In this document: positions 25,882 to 34,470 of the stretch, one piece after another
Layout of the letters: every line of letters starts with the position of its first letter
Position numbering within the stretch: position 1 is the stretch's first letter
Notes under the pieces: generated by a model
The model's database searches: none
What the model was told of the DNA's origin: nothing
Seen by the model: the letters and a program-made list of their open reading frames with translations, nothing else
Source of the DNA: Lachnospiraceae bacterium FE2018
GTDB taxonomy: Bacteria; Bacillota; Clostridia; Lachnospirales; Lachnospiraceae
Length of the DNA: 64,000 nucleotides
Direction of reading: 5' to 3'
Assembly (NCBI GenBank): GCA_000702845.1
Contig: JNKK01000003.1
Location: 1 to 64,000 of the forward strand
Program-made: the position numbers and the translations under genes

Positions 25882-25904
25882 CTCAGAAGGGATTTAAGAC
25901 TGAC

Positions 25905-25934
25905 TTGACGGAAATACCTGTCATTCGTTACACT
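25905..25934 (+). promoter_or_regulatory. Promoter of the divergent SGNH transferase gene
   Basis: TTGACG and TACACT are separated by 18 bases. Between them, 12 bases after TTGACG, lies ATTCGTTAC, which is found at exactly the same place in the promoter at 37184. The leader to the ATG at 25968 is about 28 bases. Confidence 0.55.
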
Positions 25935-25967
25935 TGTGTAAGCAGATCCAATTCGGAGGATTTCATC

Positions 25968-27461
25968 ATGTCAAAACGAATCAGCCGCATCCTGCGGGTT
26001 GTGTGCTTTCTTATTATTTTCATCCTGCTGTTTCACACTGTGTCCAACATCCTGCAGGAAAAATATGTCGCATATGATACACTTGCAGAAACCTATATCA
26101 CAGATCAGTTTAATGCGCTTGAGAAGGACAGCATCGAACTCGCCTTTCTGGGAAGCAGCCAGACCGTGCGCGGCATCTCCGGCATGCGTCTTCTGGAAAA
26201 CTACGGGATCAGTGCATTTACTCCCTCTACCGGGAAGCAGCCGTTCATGTGCACTTATTACTATGCGAAGCGCCTGACAAAGACACAAAAGCTAAAGGCT
26301 GCCGTCATCGATGTCAGCATGCTGTATGAAGGGATCAAACCCCAGTGGTTCCGACGCGTCGCAGATGCCGCGCCCTGGAGCATGGATAAAGCGGAACTGC
26401 TCTTAAACTATGCGAAGTACCGGATGAAAAAAAGCGGGAAAAAGGAGACCCTTCGGGAGATGTGGTCTTATGTGTTCCCGGTCATGCAGTTTCATGACCG
26501 CTGGAGTACACTGACAGAAGATGATTTTAATTACAATGCGGACGGACCGATCGTATTCCGCGGAAACACCACCCGGATCAGCCGTGTTGTTTTCGATTCG
26601 TTTATCATCGACGGACAGAAGATCAATCCCGATACGCATCCGAACAAGTATGAACTCCCGTATTTCCGGAAGACACTGGATCTCTTCCGGGACGCAGGTG
26701 TCCCGGTTCTGCTGATTAAGACCCCGAAACTCGGCTGGACCCGCTCCAAATCGCTGGGCGTGCAGGAACTTGCAGACGAATACGGACTTGATTTTCTTGA
26801 TTTCAATACACAGGAACTGTATGATGCCGCCGGGTTTGATATCAGCAGTGATATTGCCGATCAGGAGCATCTGAACTTCAGCGGTGCCTTTAAACTGACG
26901 GATTACCTCGCAGACTATCTGACCGCGCGCTATGAATTTACGGAAGCAGTCCTGACAGAACAGGACAGATCCGATCTCGACGCTTATCACCGTCTTCTGC
27001 GGAAAAACCAGCTGATGCTGACTAATGATGCGGATGAATTCCTCTCCTGCGCGCAGGATGAAGACTGTACGATGCTGGTAACCGCAGATGCCGGTAAAGA
27101 AATCCCGGAAATCCTGAAGAAAAAGATGGCTGACATGGGATTTCACACAGAGCTTTTCGGAAAAGAAAGTTACATCGGGCTCATGTCCGGCGGCAAAGTC
27201 ACTTTTGAGCAGACAAAAAAAGGCGTGCTGAATTACAGCACCGTCCTGCCCTGCAAACTGGCCGTGCGCATCAGTTTTCCGGATAGCACGCCCGGATGGT
27301 ATCCCGCACAGATGTGGCTGCACCCTGTTCAGGAAGCCGAGCCGGAAGATCCGGTGGCTTTCCCCGGAACAGGAATACGGATCGCCGTATTTGCAGACCG
27401 GTATCCGGACATCCACCGGGAAGTCGTCCTGACTTCTGAAGAAGGGCAGATTAAAATATGA
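25968..27461 (+). CDS. DltD/AlgJ-like SGNH acyltransferase of system 2
   Basis: A protein of about 497 residues with one N-terminal membrane anchor (residues 9-27) and an outside SGNH domain: nucleophile Ser64 in LAFLGSSQTVRG, and Asp298/His301 in ADQEHLNFSGA. A C-terminal domain like that of the system 1 enzyme follows (CTMLVTADAGKEIPE..., ...GIRIAVFADR). The frame is open 34 codons further, but the ATG at 25968 follows GGAGG by eight bases and leads straight into the anchor. Transcribed away from its ligase, carrier and MBOAT partners. Confidence 0.85.
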   Translation: MSKRISRILRVVCFLIIFILLFHTVSNILQEKYVAYDTLAETYITDQFNALEKDSIELAFLGSSQTVRGISGMRLLENYGISAFTPSTGKQPFMCTYYYAKRLTKTQKLKAAVIDVSMLYEGIKPQWFRRVADAAPWSMDKAELLLNYAKYRMKKSGKKETLREMWSYVFPVMQFHDRWSTLTEDDFNYNADGPIVFRGNTTRISRVVFDSFIIDGQKINPDTHPNKYELPYFRKTLDLFRDAGVPVLLIKTPKLGWTRSKSLGVQELADEYGLDFLDFNTQELYDAAGFDISSDIADQEHLNFSGAFKLTDYLADYLTARYEFTEAVLTEQDRSDLDAYHRLLRKNQLMLTNDADEFLSCAQDEDCTMLVTADAGKEIPEILKKKMADMGFHTELFGKESYIGLMSGGKVTFEQTKKGVLNYSTVLPCKLAVRISFPDSTPGWYPAQMWLHPVQEAEPEDPVAFPGTGIRIAVFADRYPDIHREVVLTSEEGQIKI

Positions 27462-27580
27462 AGTATATCAAACGCATTCTGCCTGTCCTGATCCTGCTAT
27501 ACGGATTACGACTTCAGAGCTATTATTTCCATGTTTATCATTTTATTCCGATAAAAAAACCGGCAGATTACTCAAAATGA
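27458..27580 (+). CDS. Possible small membrane protein overlapping the SGNH gene
   Basis: A 40-codon ORF starts at an ATG that overlaps the SGNH stop by four bases (ATGA). It encodes a basic N terminus and one hydrophobic stretch (ILPVLILLYGL), then ends inside the terminator hairpin. DltX-type microproteins occupy such places in other acylation operons, but this one lacks the aromatic C-terminal hexapeptide. It may be chance. Confidence 0.3.
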   Translation: MKYIKRILPVLILLYGLRLQSYYFHVYHFIPIKKPADYSK

Positions 27581-27596
27581 GTTCTGCCGTTTTTTT
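27553..27596. terminator. Bidirectional intrinsic terminator
   Basis: CGGCAGA at 27561-27567 pairs with TCTGCCG at 27583-27589, with an inner ACTC/GAGT pair, flanked by seven A on the left and seven T on the right. It lies between the convergent SGNH gene and the LtaS-like gene and can end transcription in both directions. Confidence 0.9.
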
Positions 27597-27611
27597 ACGA
27601 TATTAGTATTT

Positions 27612-29753
27612 TTAATTTCCTGCTTCATAAGCATCCAGCGAGGAATGATCTGTCTGCAGTGTAAAAAATGCATCATTCCTGTTTTCCTTATCAAATTGAT
27701 AATTATACACCAGATACTGGTATTCTTTCAATTTATCAGAATAAGGTCCGGTATCATCTTTACCGTTATAGTAATTGCCGTCCGCATCCAGCAGACCGAC
27801 TGTAGAAATAACCGGCAGCTGTTCTTTCAGATCCACCAGATATTTCTGATACGCCGTCATCGGCAGCCCCGCCACGTTCATGACTTCTGCGGTGACATAG
27901 TTTACGCTGATATCCTCAAACAGTTTATCGAACCTGCCTCCTTTGTTGATGTCATAGTTTGCCCAGACAACAATCGGCGTCGTATATTTCGGGAACTTAT
28001 CCCTTCCCTCTCGTTTTCCCCACAGCGTCTTGTAGAAATCATTGATAAAATTCGGCAGATGATCACCATACATGACAATAACAGTCGGTTCGTCCACCTG
28101 TTCAAAATAATCTGTCAGTTCATGAAATGCCTCGTCCGAATACTGTGTCAGATTAATAAACTGTTTCGTATCGGCAATTGCCTTCAGATCTTTAAACCGG
28201 GCTCCTGTTATCTCGATATCCTGCTCCCAGTTGTCAAACTGCTTATCATAGGAGCCATGATTCTGCATCGTCACATTATACATATAAAACGGTGCGTCAC
28301 TGTTTTTGCGCGCTTCCTCATACAGTTTTGTAACATAGCGGAAATCCGAGCTGTCGGATAGCCATCTGCGCACATAATCCTCCGGCTTCAGTTCAGCTTT
28401 AATATCCTCGAGTGTGACAAACCGCTCAAACCCGAGAAATGGATACGCACGCGGACGGCTGTACCCGCTGGCGTGATACGGATGGAACGCTTCATCGCCG
28501 CAGTATCCCATATCCCGCATATTCCATGTTATCGCAGGCTGCGGTTCACGCACATACATCGCAAACGGAACAGCATTTTCCGGCATGTAGTAGAGCGCGT
28601 TGCCTGTCTGGATCTCATATTCCGTGTTCGCCGTACGACCGCCGAAAACATCCACATGCAGATTGCCGACGATGGCATTGTCCTGTCCTTTCAGGCTGTG
28701 AATATAGGGGAGCGGATCTTCGGTCAGGCCGATTTCATCATACCCGGAAAAATCCGAAAGACTCTCATTCAGAATAAAAATGACATTCGGATTCTTCTGT
28801 CCGTCATCGTAATCGGCCGGATCACTTTCATATCCGAGTGAATCCATGAGTTCTTTACACGCTTCACTTGAATAATCTTCCGGCGTATCAACGATCATAT
28901 AATAAAAACTGCGGGTAAAGTTCAGCAGCTCACCGTGCGTCCGGTATGACTTAACCGGCCGGTACAGTTTCACCTTGACACCCTGCGAATTCGGCCAGTC
29001 TGATACAGCAAACAGCCAGATAATAAATACGAATGCAGCTGCAGCTGTGAGATCATAAATCACACGGGCTTTTTTGCGGAAAACCGGTTCTTCCTTTGGA
29101 AGCCAGGTCAGGAACGCCAGCAGAATCACACCCGCCATCACGCATTTCAGAATCTCCGGCGTGCATACAACTTTATAACTTCCCGCGACATTTGCCGCCG
29201 TGCCGATGCAGAATACATCCGCTGCGCTTGCCGCTTCTCCGCGGAACACATCAATATAATAGTTCAGCGCTGAAGCAAAAATAATCAGGATATATGTGAG
29301 CATCATTGCCCACTTGATCCGGTTTGTAATGATATGAAACAGCAGGAAAATTGCAAATGCCAGAATAGCATTAAACAAAATAAACCGCTTCCGGATCTCC
29401 AGCAGCGCGAATCCGTGGATATATTCCCCGAAATACAGAGTGATAAAAATGACAACAGGGATCAGCAGAACATAAATGCATGTCTGCAGCCACTGCTTCA
29501 TCTGCACGGGCCACTGCCGGCGCACAAAGAAAGGGATCATGATACAGGCTGCCGCAGCAGCGAAATACAGGATGATCCGCGTCACAGCAGGATGTGTCCC
29601 CGCATCTGTCGAAGCTGTATATAATCCTCTGTCTGAAAAAAGAAGCGCGATCATAAAGACCGCAGCAACAACACGGACAGCCAGCCAGATATTCTGCCGC
29701 CTGTCCGCAAAAAAACCTTTCAATTGTCCGGAACTGCTCTTTTTTGTCAGCAT
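27612..29753 (-). CDS. LtaS-like phosphoglycerol transferase (sulfatase fold)
   Basis: A membrane protein of about 713 residues: several N-terminal membrane segments, then an outside alkaline-phosphatase/sulfatase domain. Catalytic Thr374 lies in GGRTANTEYEIQTGNALYYMP, the metal site starts at NPNVIFILNESLSDF, and VMYGDHLPNF provides a late Asp-His. Enzymes of this type move glycerol-phosphate from phosphatidylglycerol onto polymers or glycolipids. The frame extends 22 codons further, but a promoter (29800-29829) lies in that extension, so the ATG at 29753 is preferred. Linked to teichoic-acid type genes to the right. Confidence 0.88.
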   Translation of the reverse strand: MLTKKSSSGQLKGFFADRRQNIWLAVRVVAAVFMIALLFSDRGLYTASTDAGTHPAVTRIILYFAAAAACIMIPFFVRRQWPVQMKQWLQTCIYVLLIPVVIFITLYFGEYIHGFALLEIRKRFILFNAILAFAIFLLFHIITNRIKWAMMLTYILIIFASALNYYIDVFRGEAASAADVFCIGTAANVAGSYKVVCTPEILKCVMAGVILLAFLTWLPKEEPVFRKKARVIYDLTAAAAFVFIIWLFAVSDWPNSQGVKVKLYRPVKSYRTHGELLNFTRSFYYMIVDTPEDYSSEACKELMDSLGYESDPADYDDGQKNPNVIFILNESLSDFSGYDEIGLTEDPLPYIHSLKGQDNAIVGNLHVDVFGGRTANTEYEIQTGNALYYMPENAVPFAMYVREPQPAITWNMRDMGYCGDEAFHPYHASGYSRPRAYPFLGFERFVTLEDIKAELKPEDYVRRWLSDSSDFRYVTKLYEEARKNSDAPFYMYNVTMQNHGSYDKQFDNWEQDIEITGARFKDLKAIADTKQFINLTQYSDEAFHELTDYFEQVDEPTVIVMYGDHLPNFINDFYKTLWGKREGRDKFPKYTTPIVVWANYDINKGGRFDKLFEDISVNYVTAEVMNVAGLPMTAYQKYLVDLKEQLPVISTVGLLDADGNYYNGKDDTGPYSDKLKEYQYLVYNYQFDKENRNDAFFTLQTDHSSLDAYEAGN

Positions 29754-29799
29754 AATAGAATGATTTGTCCCTTGTCCATATGTTTGCAGAATCTGAAGA

Positions 29800-29829
29800 A
29801 GCATACGCCCTGACGGCATACTTTGTCAA
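29800..29829 (-). promoter_or_regulatory. Promoter of the LtaS-like gene
   Basis: On the minus strand TTGACA (perfect -35) and TATGCT are separated by 18 bases, about 46 bases before the ATG at 29753. Its place decides against the longer reading frame start at 29819. Confidence 0.65.
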
Positions 29830-29923
29830 GTCAATCCTGCCATCCGTTTCCCGGCTTCTGCCGGTTACCGGTCTGAATAAAAATCAATCCCGGTCTGCGC
29901 CGCACACTTCTCTCATGCGCAGA

Positions 29924-31156
29924 TCATTTCAACTTCCACTTCTCATATACACTGTGAATCGTCGTCTGGCTTGATTCGTCCACACCGGTACAATAACGGA
30001 TAAAATCTTCACTCACATCACTGTACGTATTTCCGTAAATCATACGCTCTGTTTCGTACGGAACAAGAATTTTTTTCTGATTACTTCCTCTGTACGGGTA
30101 AAACCAGATGACTCTGTATTTATTATGCGCAAAAGAATTATTCCTGATTGTAATGTTTTTACTGCCCGGGCAGTTGATCGCGCAGTAGGAATCACGGAAT
30201 GTACATCCGCTGATCACTGCCCCGTTCCAGTTCAATGCGCGGATAATATAATTGGCATCATAATTTCCGCGGAACGTGCAGTTTGTGATATTGATGTTCT
30301 TATGCTCATATCCATAAGAATACTGGTGTGTACCAATCGCACGGTTTACCTTCTCAAACGAACAGTTCCGGATTGTCACACCTTCATTCGGCGTCTTGTC
30401 CAGTGAACTCCAGGCCTGGTTAAATCCGCCTGTTTCAACATCCGGCGTATCCAGATTAATGGCCTCTTTCGACTTCTTTCCGCTCAGACCGCTGAATTTA
30501 CAGTTTTCGATCGTAATATCCTTGCCTGCATCCAGTTCGATGAAATGTCCGTCCTTCAGGTTCTTGAACGTGATACCGGAAATTTTGCAGTTTCTGTTGT
30601 GTCCCATAAAGAACGCATACATATTCTTGTATCCGCCCATATCAATGGTCACATTCCCCTGACCGATAATGGAAACATTTTTGACGCCATTATGTTTTTT
30701 ATAACCGCGGTTGTTCGGCTTTATCTTGTCGTACCGGGTCTTATAATACATCTTCTGCGCGCAAAACCGGAACATCATCGGTGAGCGTCCCATGATCTTG
30801 TGCTTTTTATACGTCTTCTTCAGGACAACTCCGTCCTTCAGTTTAATCGTTACATTACTGGGTACCGCAATCGTGGTGTTAATATAGTACGTACCCTTTT
30901 TCAGAATCAGGGTCCCGCCGCCCTTCTTCTCAAACTGATCCATGTAGGACTGAATCAGAAAATAGTGCTTTGTCACCTTGTTGTAGGCCGGATTTTTCAA
31001 CAGACTCTCGTCCGCAGGCTTACTCTTCGGACTGATTGTGTACGTTTTATACTTCTTCGCATGCACCGTCGCGGCCGGATGAATCATGCATGCCGCCATG
31101 AACACCACAAACAGTATGAATATGAATCTGATCTTTTGTCCCTGACTTGCTTTCAT
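29924..31156 (-). CDS. Secreted right-handed beta-helix protein
   Basis: A 410-residue exported protein with signal peptide (IRFIFILFVVFMAACMIHPAATVHA). From about residue 75 it consists of repeated short beta strands of the pectate-lyase type: ILKKGTYYINTTIAVPSNVTI, GQGNVTIDMGG, ITIENCKFSGLSGKKSKEAINL, ITNCTFRGN, ISGCTF, ITIRNNSF. The family acts on or binds polysaccharides, often as lyase, epimerase or hydrolase, but no catalytic set is certain. It is very basic. A near-identical but frameshifted copy lies at 34471-35704. Confidence 0.85.
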   Translation of the reverse strand: MKASQGQKIRFIFILFVVFMAACMIHPAATVHAKKYKTYTISPKSKPADESLLKNPAYNKVTKHYFLIQSYMDQFEKKGGGTLILKKGTYYINTTIAVPSNVTIKLKDGVVLKKTYKKHKIMGRSPMMFRFCAQKMYYKTRYDKIKPNNRGYKKHNGVKNVSIIGQGNVTIDMGGYKNMYAFFMGHNRNCKISGITFKNLKDGHFIELDAGKDITIENCKFSGLSGKKSKEAINLDTPDVETGGFNQAWSSLDKTPNEGVTIRNCSFEKVNRAIGTHQYSYGYEHKNINITNCTFRGNYDANYIIRALNWNGAVISGCTFRDSYCAINCPGSKNITIRNNSFAHNKYRVIWFYPYRGSNQKKILVPYETERMIYGNTYSDVSEDFIRYCTGVDESSQTTIHSVYEKWKLK

Positions 31157-31250
31157 ATGCTCACCCCAAGTAATTGAATCTGTTTGAATCTGACTCTATG
31201 TACGCACTGCTGCTCTTCTGATTTCACTGTTCCTGCCATTCCGGCTCCAT

Positions 31251-32510
31251 TTACCCGATGCACCGCTTAATCACGCGCATACTTGCGTCTGCGTCATCCA
31301 GATAATTAAACCGCGCATTAAATGCCTGATACTTATCCTGATACTGTTCTTCCAGTTTGTCCAGGCTGCGGATTGCCTCAATCACCTCTTCCTGTGTCTG
31401 CAGAATCGGTCCGGGCAGTTCTTCCAGATCAATATAAAAATCGCGCATCTCATTCTTGTACATTTCCAGATCATACATATAGAAGAGAATCGGTCTGTGC
31501 AGATTCGCATAGTCAAAGAAGACAGAGGAATAATCTGTCATCAGCACATCTGCCACTGCATACAGAACATTGATATCTTCATAATCCGAGAAATCATATG
31601 CTCTTCCGGTAAACTTTGACAAATCAATCTGATTCGCAATAAAGTAATGCAGCCGGACAAGAATGATATAATCCTCCGGCAGTGCCCGGATCAGTTTTTC
31701 AATATGCGAAACCGCGTCAAATGTATAACCTACGCCCAGCTCATGCTGGTTATCCCGCCAGGTCGGCGCATACAGCAGAATCTTTTTATCCAGCGGAACC
31801 CCCAGATCTTTTTTAAACTGCCGGATATCATCTGCCGTCCAGCGGAACAGATCATCGTTGCGCGGATAGCCGGTCTCGATGAGTTTCTCCTCCATACCCA
31901 GCTGGTCAAAACCGAATGCCGTCGTAAACACTTCTGTACAAAAGCGGGACGGAGAAATAAAGTAATCACATTTGCGCGCATTTTCCAGATAGTGCTGGCT
32001 GAGTTCCTCTTTGCTGATGTGAACATTATTTCCTTTTTTGATGTCAAAGCCCAGACGCTTGAGCGGCGTACCATGCCAGGTCTGAATAAAGACCTGATCC
32101 GGACGTTTTTCAATAAAAGCCGCCACGCGTGAATTCAGCACCCAGTACTTCGCGCGGCCATAGGTCTTCCAGCATTCACGCGTGTGATATTTTACAACCG
32201 TCGTTCTGTCGTTTTTAACCAGCGGCAGCTTGGTCTCAAGATCTGCTTCGCGGAAGACCCACACAAACCTGAAATCACTGTAGTCCGGGTCGCGCAGCAT
32301 TGCCTCGTATATCGCACGCGGAGAATCCGCGTACTTCTTTGCAAAGAATGATTCAAACAGAACCAGCTTCTCGTCGGTTTGCTGTGTAATACACTCCTTC
32401 TGATAAAATTTAACATGACTCTTAAACCGCATATTCTTGATGATCCGGTTCAATGTGTAACTTCTCTTGCCGAGTTTTCTTGCCAGTCTGCGCAGCATTT
32501 TTTTCAACAT
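31251..32510 (-). CDS. CDP-glycerol:polyol glycerophosphotransferase (TagB/TagF-like)
   Basis: A 419-residue enzyme of the TagF/TarF family. Motifs in order: QTWHGTPLKRLG (about residue 140), GYPRNDDL, LLYAPTWRDN, LVRLHYFI and MTDYSSVFFDYA. The catalytic histidine is in WHGTP. It moves glycerol-phosphate (or another alditol phosphate) from the CDP form onto a growing polymer at the inner membrane face. The basic amphipathic N terminus fits membrane association. It is shorter than full TagF, more like TagB/TarF primers. Confidence 0.9.
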   Translation of the reverse strand: MLKKMLRRLARKLGKRSYTLNRIIKNMRFKSHVKFYQKECITQQTDEKLVLFESFFAKKYADSPRAIYEAMLRDPDYSDFRFVWVFREADLETKLPLVKNDRTTVVKYHTRECWKTYGRAKYWVLNSRVAAFIEKRPDQVFIQTWHGTPLKRLGFDIKKGNNVHISKEELSQHYLENARKCDYFISPSRFCTEVFTTAFGFDQLGMEEKLIETGYPRNDDLFRWTADDIRQFKKDLGVPLDKKILLYAPTWRDNQHELGVGYTFDAVSHIEKLIRALPEDYIILVRLHYFIANQIDLSKFTGRAYDFSDYEDINVLYAVADVLMTDYSSVFFDYANLHRPILFYMYDLEMYKNEMRDFYIDLEELPGPILQTQEEVIEAIRSLDKLEEQYQDKYQAFNARFNYLDDADASMRVIKRCIG

Positions 32511-32603
32511 GATCTTTCCTCTTTATTAAACGAAATCCATTAACAGAATCATCGGTTCAGATTGCAATGCATCTTCAGTACCTTCTATCAAAATCACAGC
32601 GCA

Positions 32604-34469
32604 TCACCAGAACCGCCTGTTCGTCGTAATATAATCGATACCGTTGATTATATAATCTTCCGCCTTGTCTTGGTCGTCTACTGTCCACAAATTGACCCGG
32701 CTGCCGTTCTTACGAATCCCGTCAATGGCTGCCTGCGTGACGCCCTTATAATACAGATCGTATTCAAAACCATTGGTCTCACAGACCTGACGGACCTCGC
32801 TGTCGTATGTGCGGCTGATATACTGTAATGTGATATTGGACCGGTTCTCCAGGCCCAGTACCTCATTCATTTTCATCAATGTGATGTAGTCAAAATCAAT
32901 AAACATGTAATCACGGGTGCCCATAATCTGCCGGGTAATTCGATATAGATCCTGCATATCGGCAATTTCCATATCCTGAAGAATCTGCCCTTCAACCAGA
33001 TTTCCCGGTGATACCTGATTATCGCCGGAAGTATTTCCGACACCTTCACCGCCCGATGACTGTCCACTTTCCGGCTGGCTGCTGTCTTCCTGACCGCTGC
33101 CCATCTGACTGCCAGCTGCCTGACCTGTTTCTGTCTGACTGCCGGTTGTCTGGCCGGTTCCCGCCGGGGTATCATCTACGCCGCCTTCCTCCCGGTCATA
33201 ACTCATCTTAATCTCGATAACCGGTACCATATTGTACTTCAGGCAGCACTGCAGATACTCTTCCAGCGTCGGAACTGTCGTCGCCAGCATGTCGTTCTTA
33301 TAAAGTGAATAATTGTTCCCGGATATAATTTTCAGGTTCCGGATCTCCTCCAGTGTCAACTCTTCCGGCTTCTTATTCACCCCGCACATCCGCTGAAAGG
33401 TGGCGTCATGCATAAGAATAAAATGTCCGTCAGCAGTTTTGCGTACATCTGTCTCCGCGCCCCAGAACCCGGCCTGTCCGGCCAGTTCAAATGCCCGCAG
33501 CGTATTTTCCGGCACCTCTGCACTCAAGCCCCTGTGCGCGATAAATTTCGCGCTGGTACGCTTCATCGGATATGCGACATTAACCATATACGTTGCACTT
33601 GCGCCGGTCTTATTATTGATCTTCGCTGTAATCAGCGCAGTCCCCTTCCTGACAGCGGTCACAACTCCCGATGCGCTAACCTTCGCAACATCCGGATTGG
33701 AAGAAGACCACTTGATTCCGGAAGCACCGGACCGGGTCACCATTCCCTTCAGTGTATTACTGAACGTCTCTCCCATCTTAAGTGTGGCGGTTGTCTTTTC
33801 GAAGGAAATCATCCGCACCACGACCTTATACTTCACCTTTTTGTTGGATCCGTCCGTGGATTTTACTGTAATTTTTGTCGTCCCGGCCTTCAGGCCTGTC
33901 ACGACACCTTTGGAATCCACCTTCGCAACCGACGGGTTGGAGGACGTATACTTTACCTTTGATTTCTTAGCCCCTGCAGGTCTGACCGTCAGCCTGTTCT
34001 GTACCTTGTCGCCGACATAAACATAAACCTTTTTCTCAGGAACTGTCAATGATTTGATCTTTGGCCGTCTGGTTTTAACCGTAATGGTACAGGTAAGTTT
34101 CTTCCCTTCCCGTCCCTTCGGCCAGCAAGTGATTTTTACCTTTCCCGGCGAAACCGCTTTAATCCTGCAGGTTTTGCCTGACTTGGAAGCTTTTACCTGT
34201 ACAGCCGCAGGATTACTGGATTTCCATACAATCCGCTTCTGCTTTGTGCCGGTCCGGTACCTGACCTTAACTATCTTCGTTTTGCCGGTGTAAATCGTGT
34301 ACTTTTTCTTAAAACTGACACGTTTCAGAATCGTCCCGGATGGCTTTCGGGATGCCGCCTGTACAGACACGGCAACGTGTCCGGAGTGGATGCCGGCACA
34401 GAAACACAGCACACATACCGCGAACAGCATAGCGATTTGTCTGATAATGTGTTTCTTTCGTATATACAT
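32604..34469 (-). CDS. Secreted Ig-like/glycerophosphodiester phosphodiesterase fusion
   Basis: A 621-residue exported protein. After a signal peptide (to about residue 37) come three bacterial Ig-like (Big2-type) domains at about 45-130, 132-220 and 221-300, each with SSNPxVAKV or similar and KxGTxxITxK. A GDPD TIM-barrel follows: His312 in AHRG, ETD in GAETDV and His354 in LMHDATF, then VIEIK. At about residues 432-489 the barrel is interrupted by a Gly/Ser/Gln/Thr-rich low-complexity insert. It should hydrolyse glycerophosphodiesters at the cell surface, such as teichoic acid or its turnover products, and fits the teichoic-type neighbours. Confidence 0.88.
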   Translation of the reverse strand: MYIRKKHIIRQIAMLFAVCVLCFCAGIHSGHVAVSVQAASRKPSGTILKRVSFKKKYTIYTGKTKIVKVRYRTGTKQKRIVWKSSNPAAVQVKASKSGKTCRIKAVSPGKVKITCWPKGREGKKLTCTITVKTRRPKIKSLTVPEKKVYVYVGDKVQNRLTVRPAGAKKSKVKYTSSNPSVAKVDSKGVVTGLKAGTTKITVKSTDGSNKKVKYKVVVRMISFEKTTATLKMGETFSNTLKGMVTRSGASGIKWSSSNPDVAKVSASGVVTAVRKGTALITAKINNKTGASATYMVNVAYPMKRTSAKFIAHRGLSAEVPENTLRAFELAGQAGFWGAETDVRKTADGHFILMHDATFQRMCGVNKKPEELTLEEIRNLKIISGNNYSLYKNDMLATTVPTLEEYLQCCLKYNMVPVIEIKMSYDREEGGVDDTPAGTGQTTGSQTETGQAAGSQMGSGQEDSSQPESGQSSGGEGVGNTSGDNQVSPGNLVEGQILQDMEIADMQDLYRITRQIMGTRDYMFIDFDYITLMKMNEVLGLENRSNITLQYISRTYDSEVRQVCETNGFEYDLYYKGVTQAAIDGIRKNGSRVNLWTVDDQDKAEDYIINGIDYITTNRRFW

Positions 34470-34470
34470 T

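Noticed and set aside
26403-27416. Long minus-strand ORF (337 codons) opposite the SGNH transferase gene
   Set aside because: It is the antisense shadow of a well-supported gene; its translation is rich in Cys, His and Phe, with no domain pattern or ribosome binding site.
27645-28361. Plus-strand ORF of 238 codons inside the LtaS-like gene
   Set aside because: Antisense shadow of the conserved sulfatase domain.
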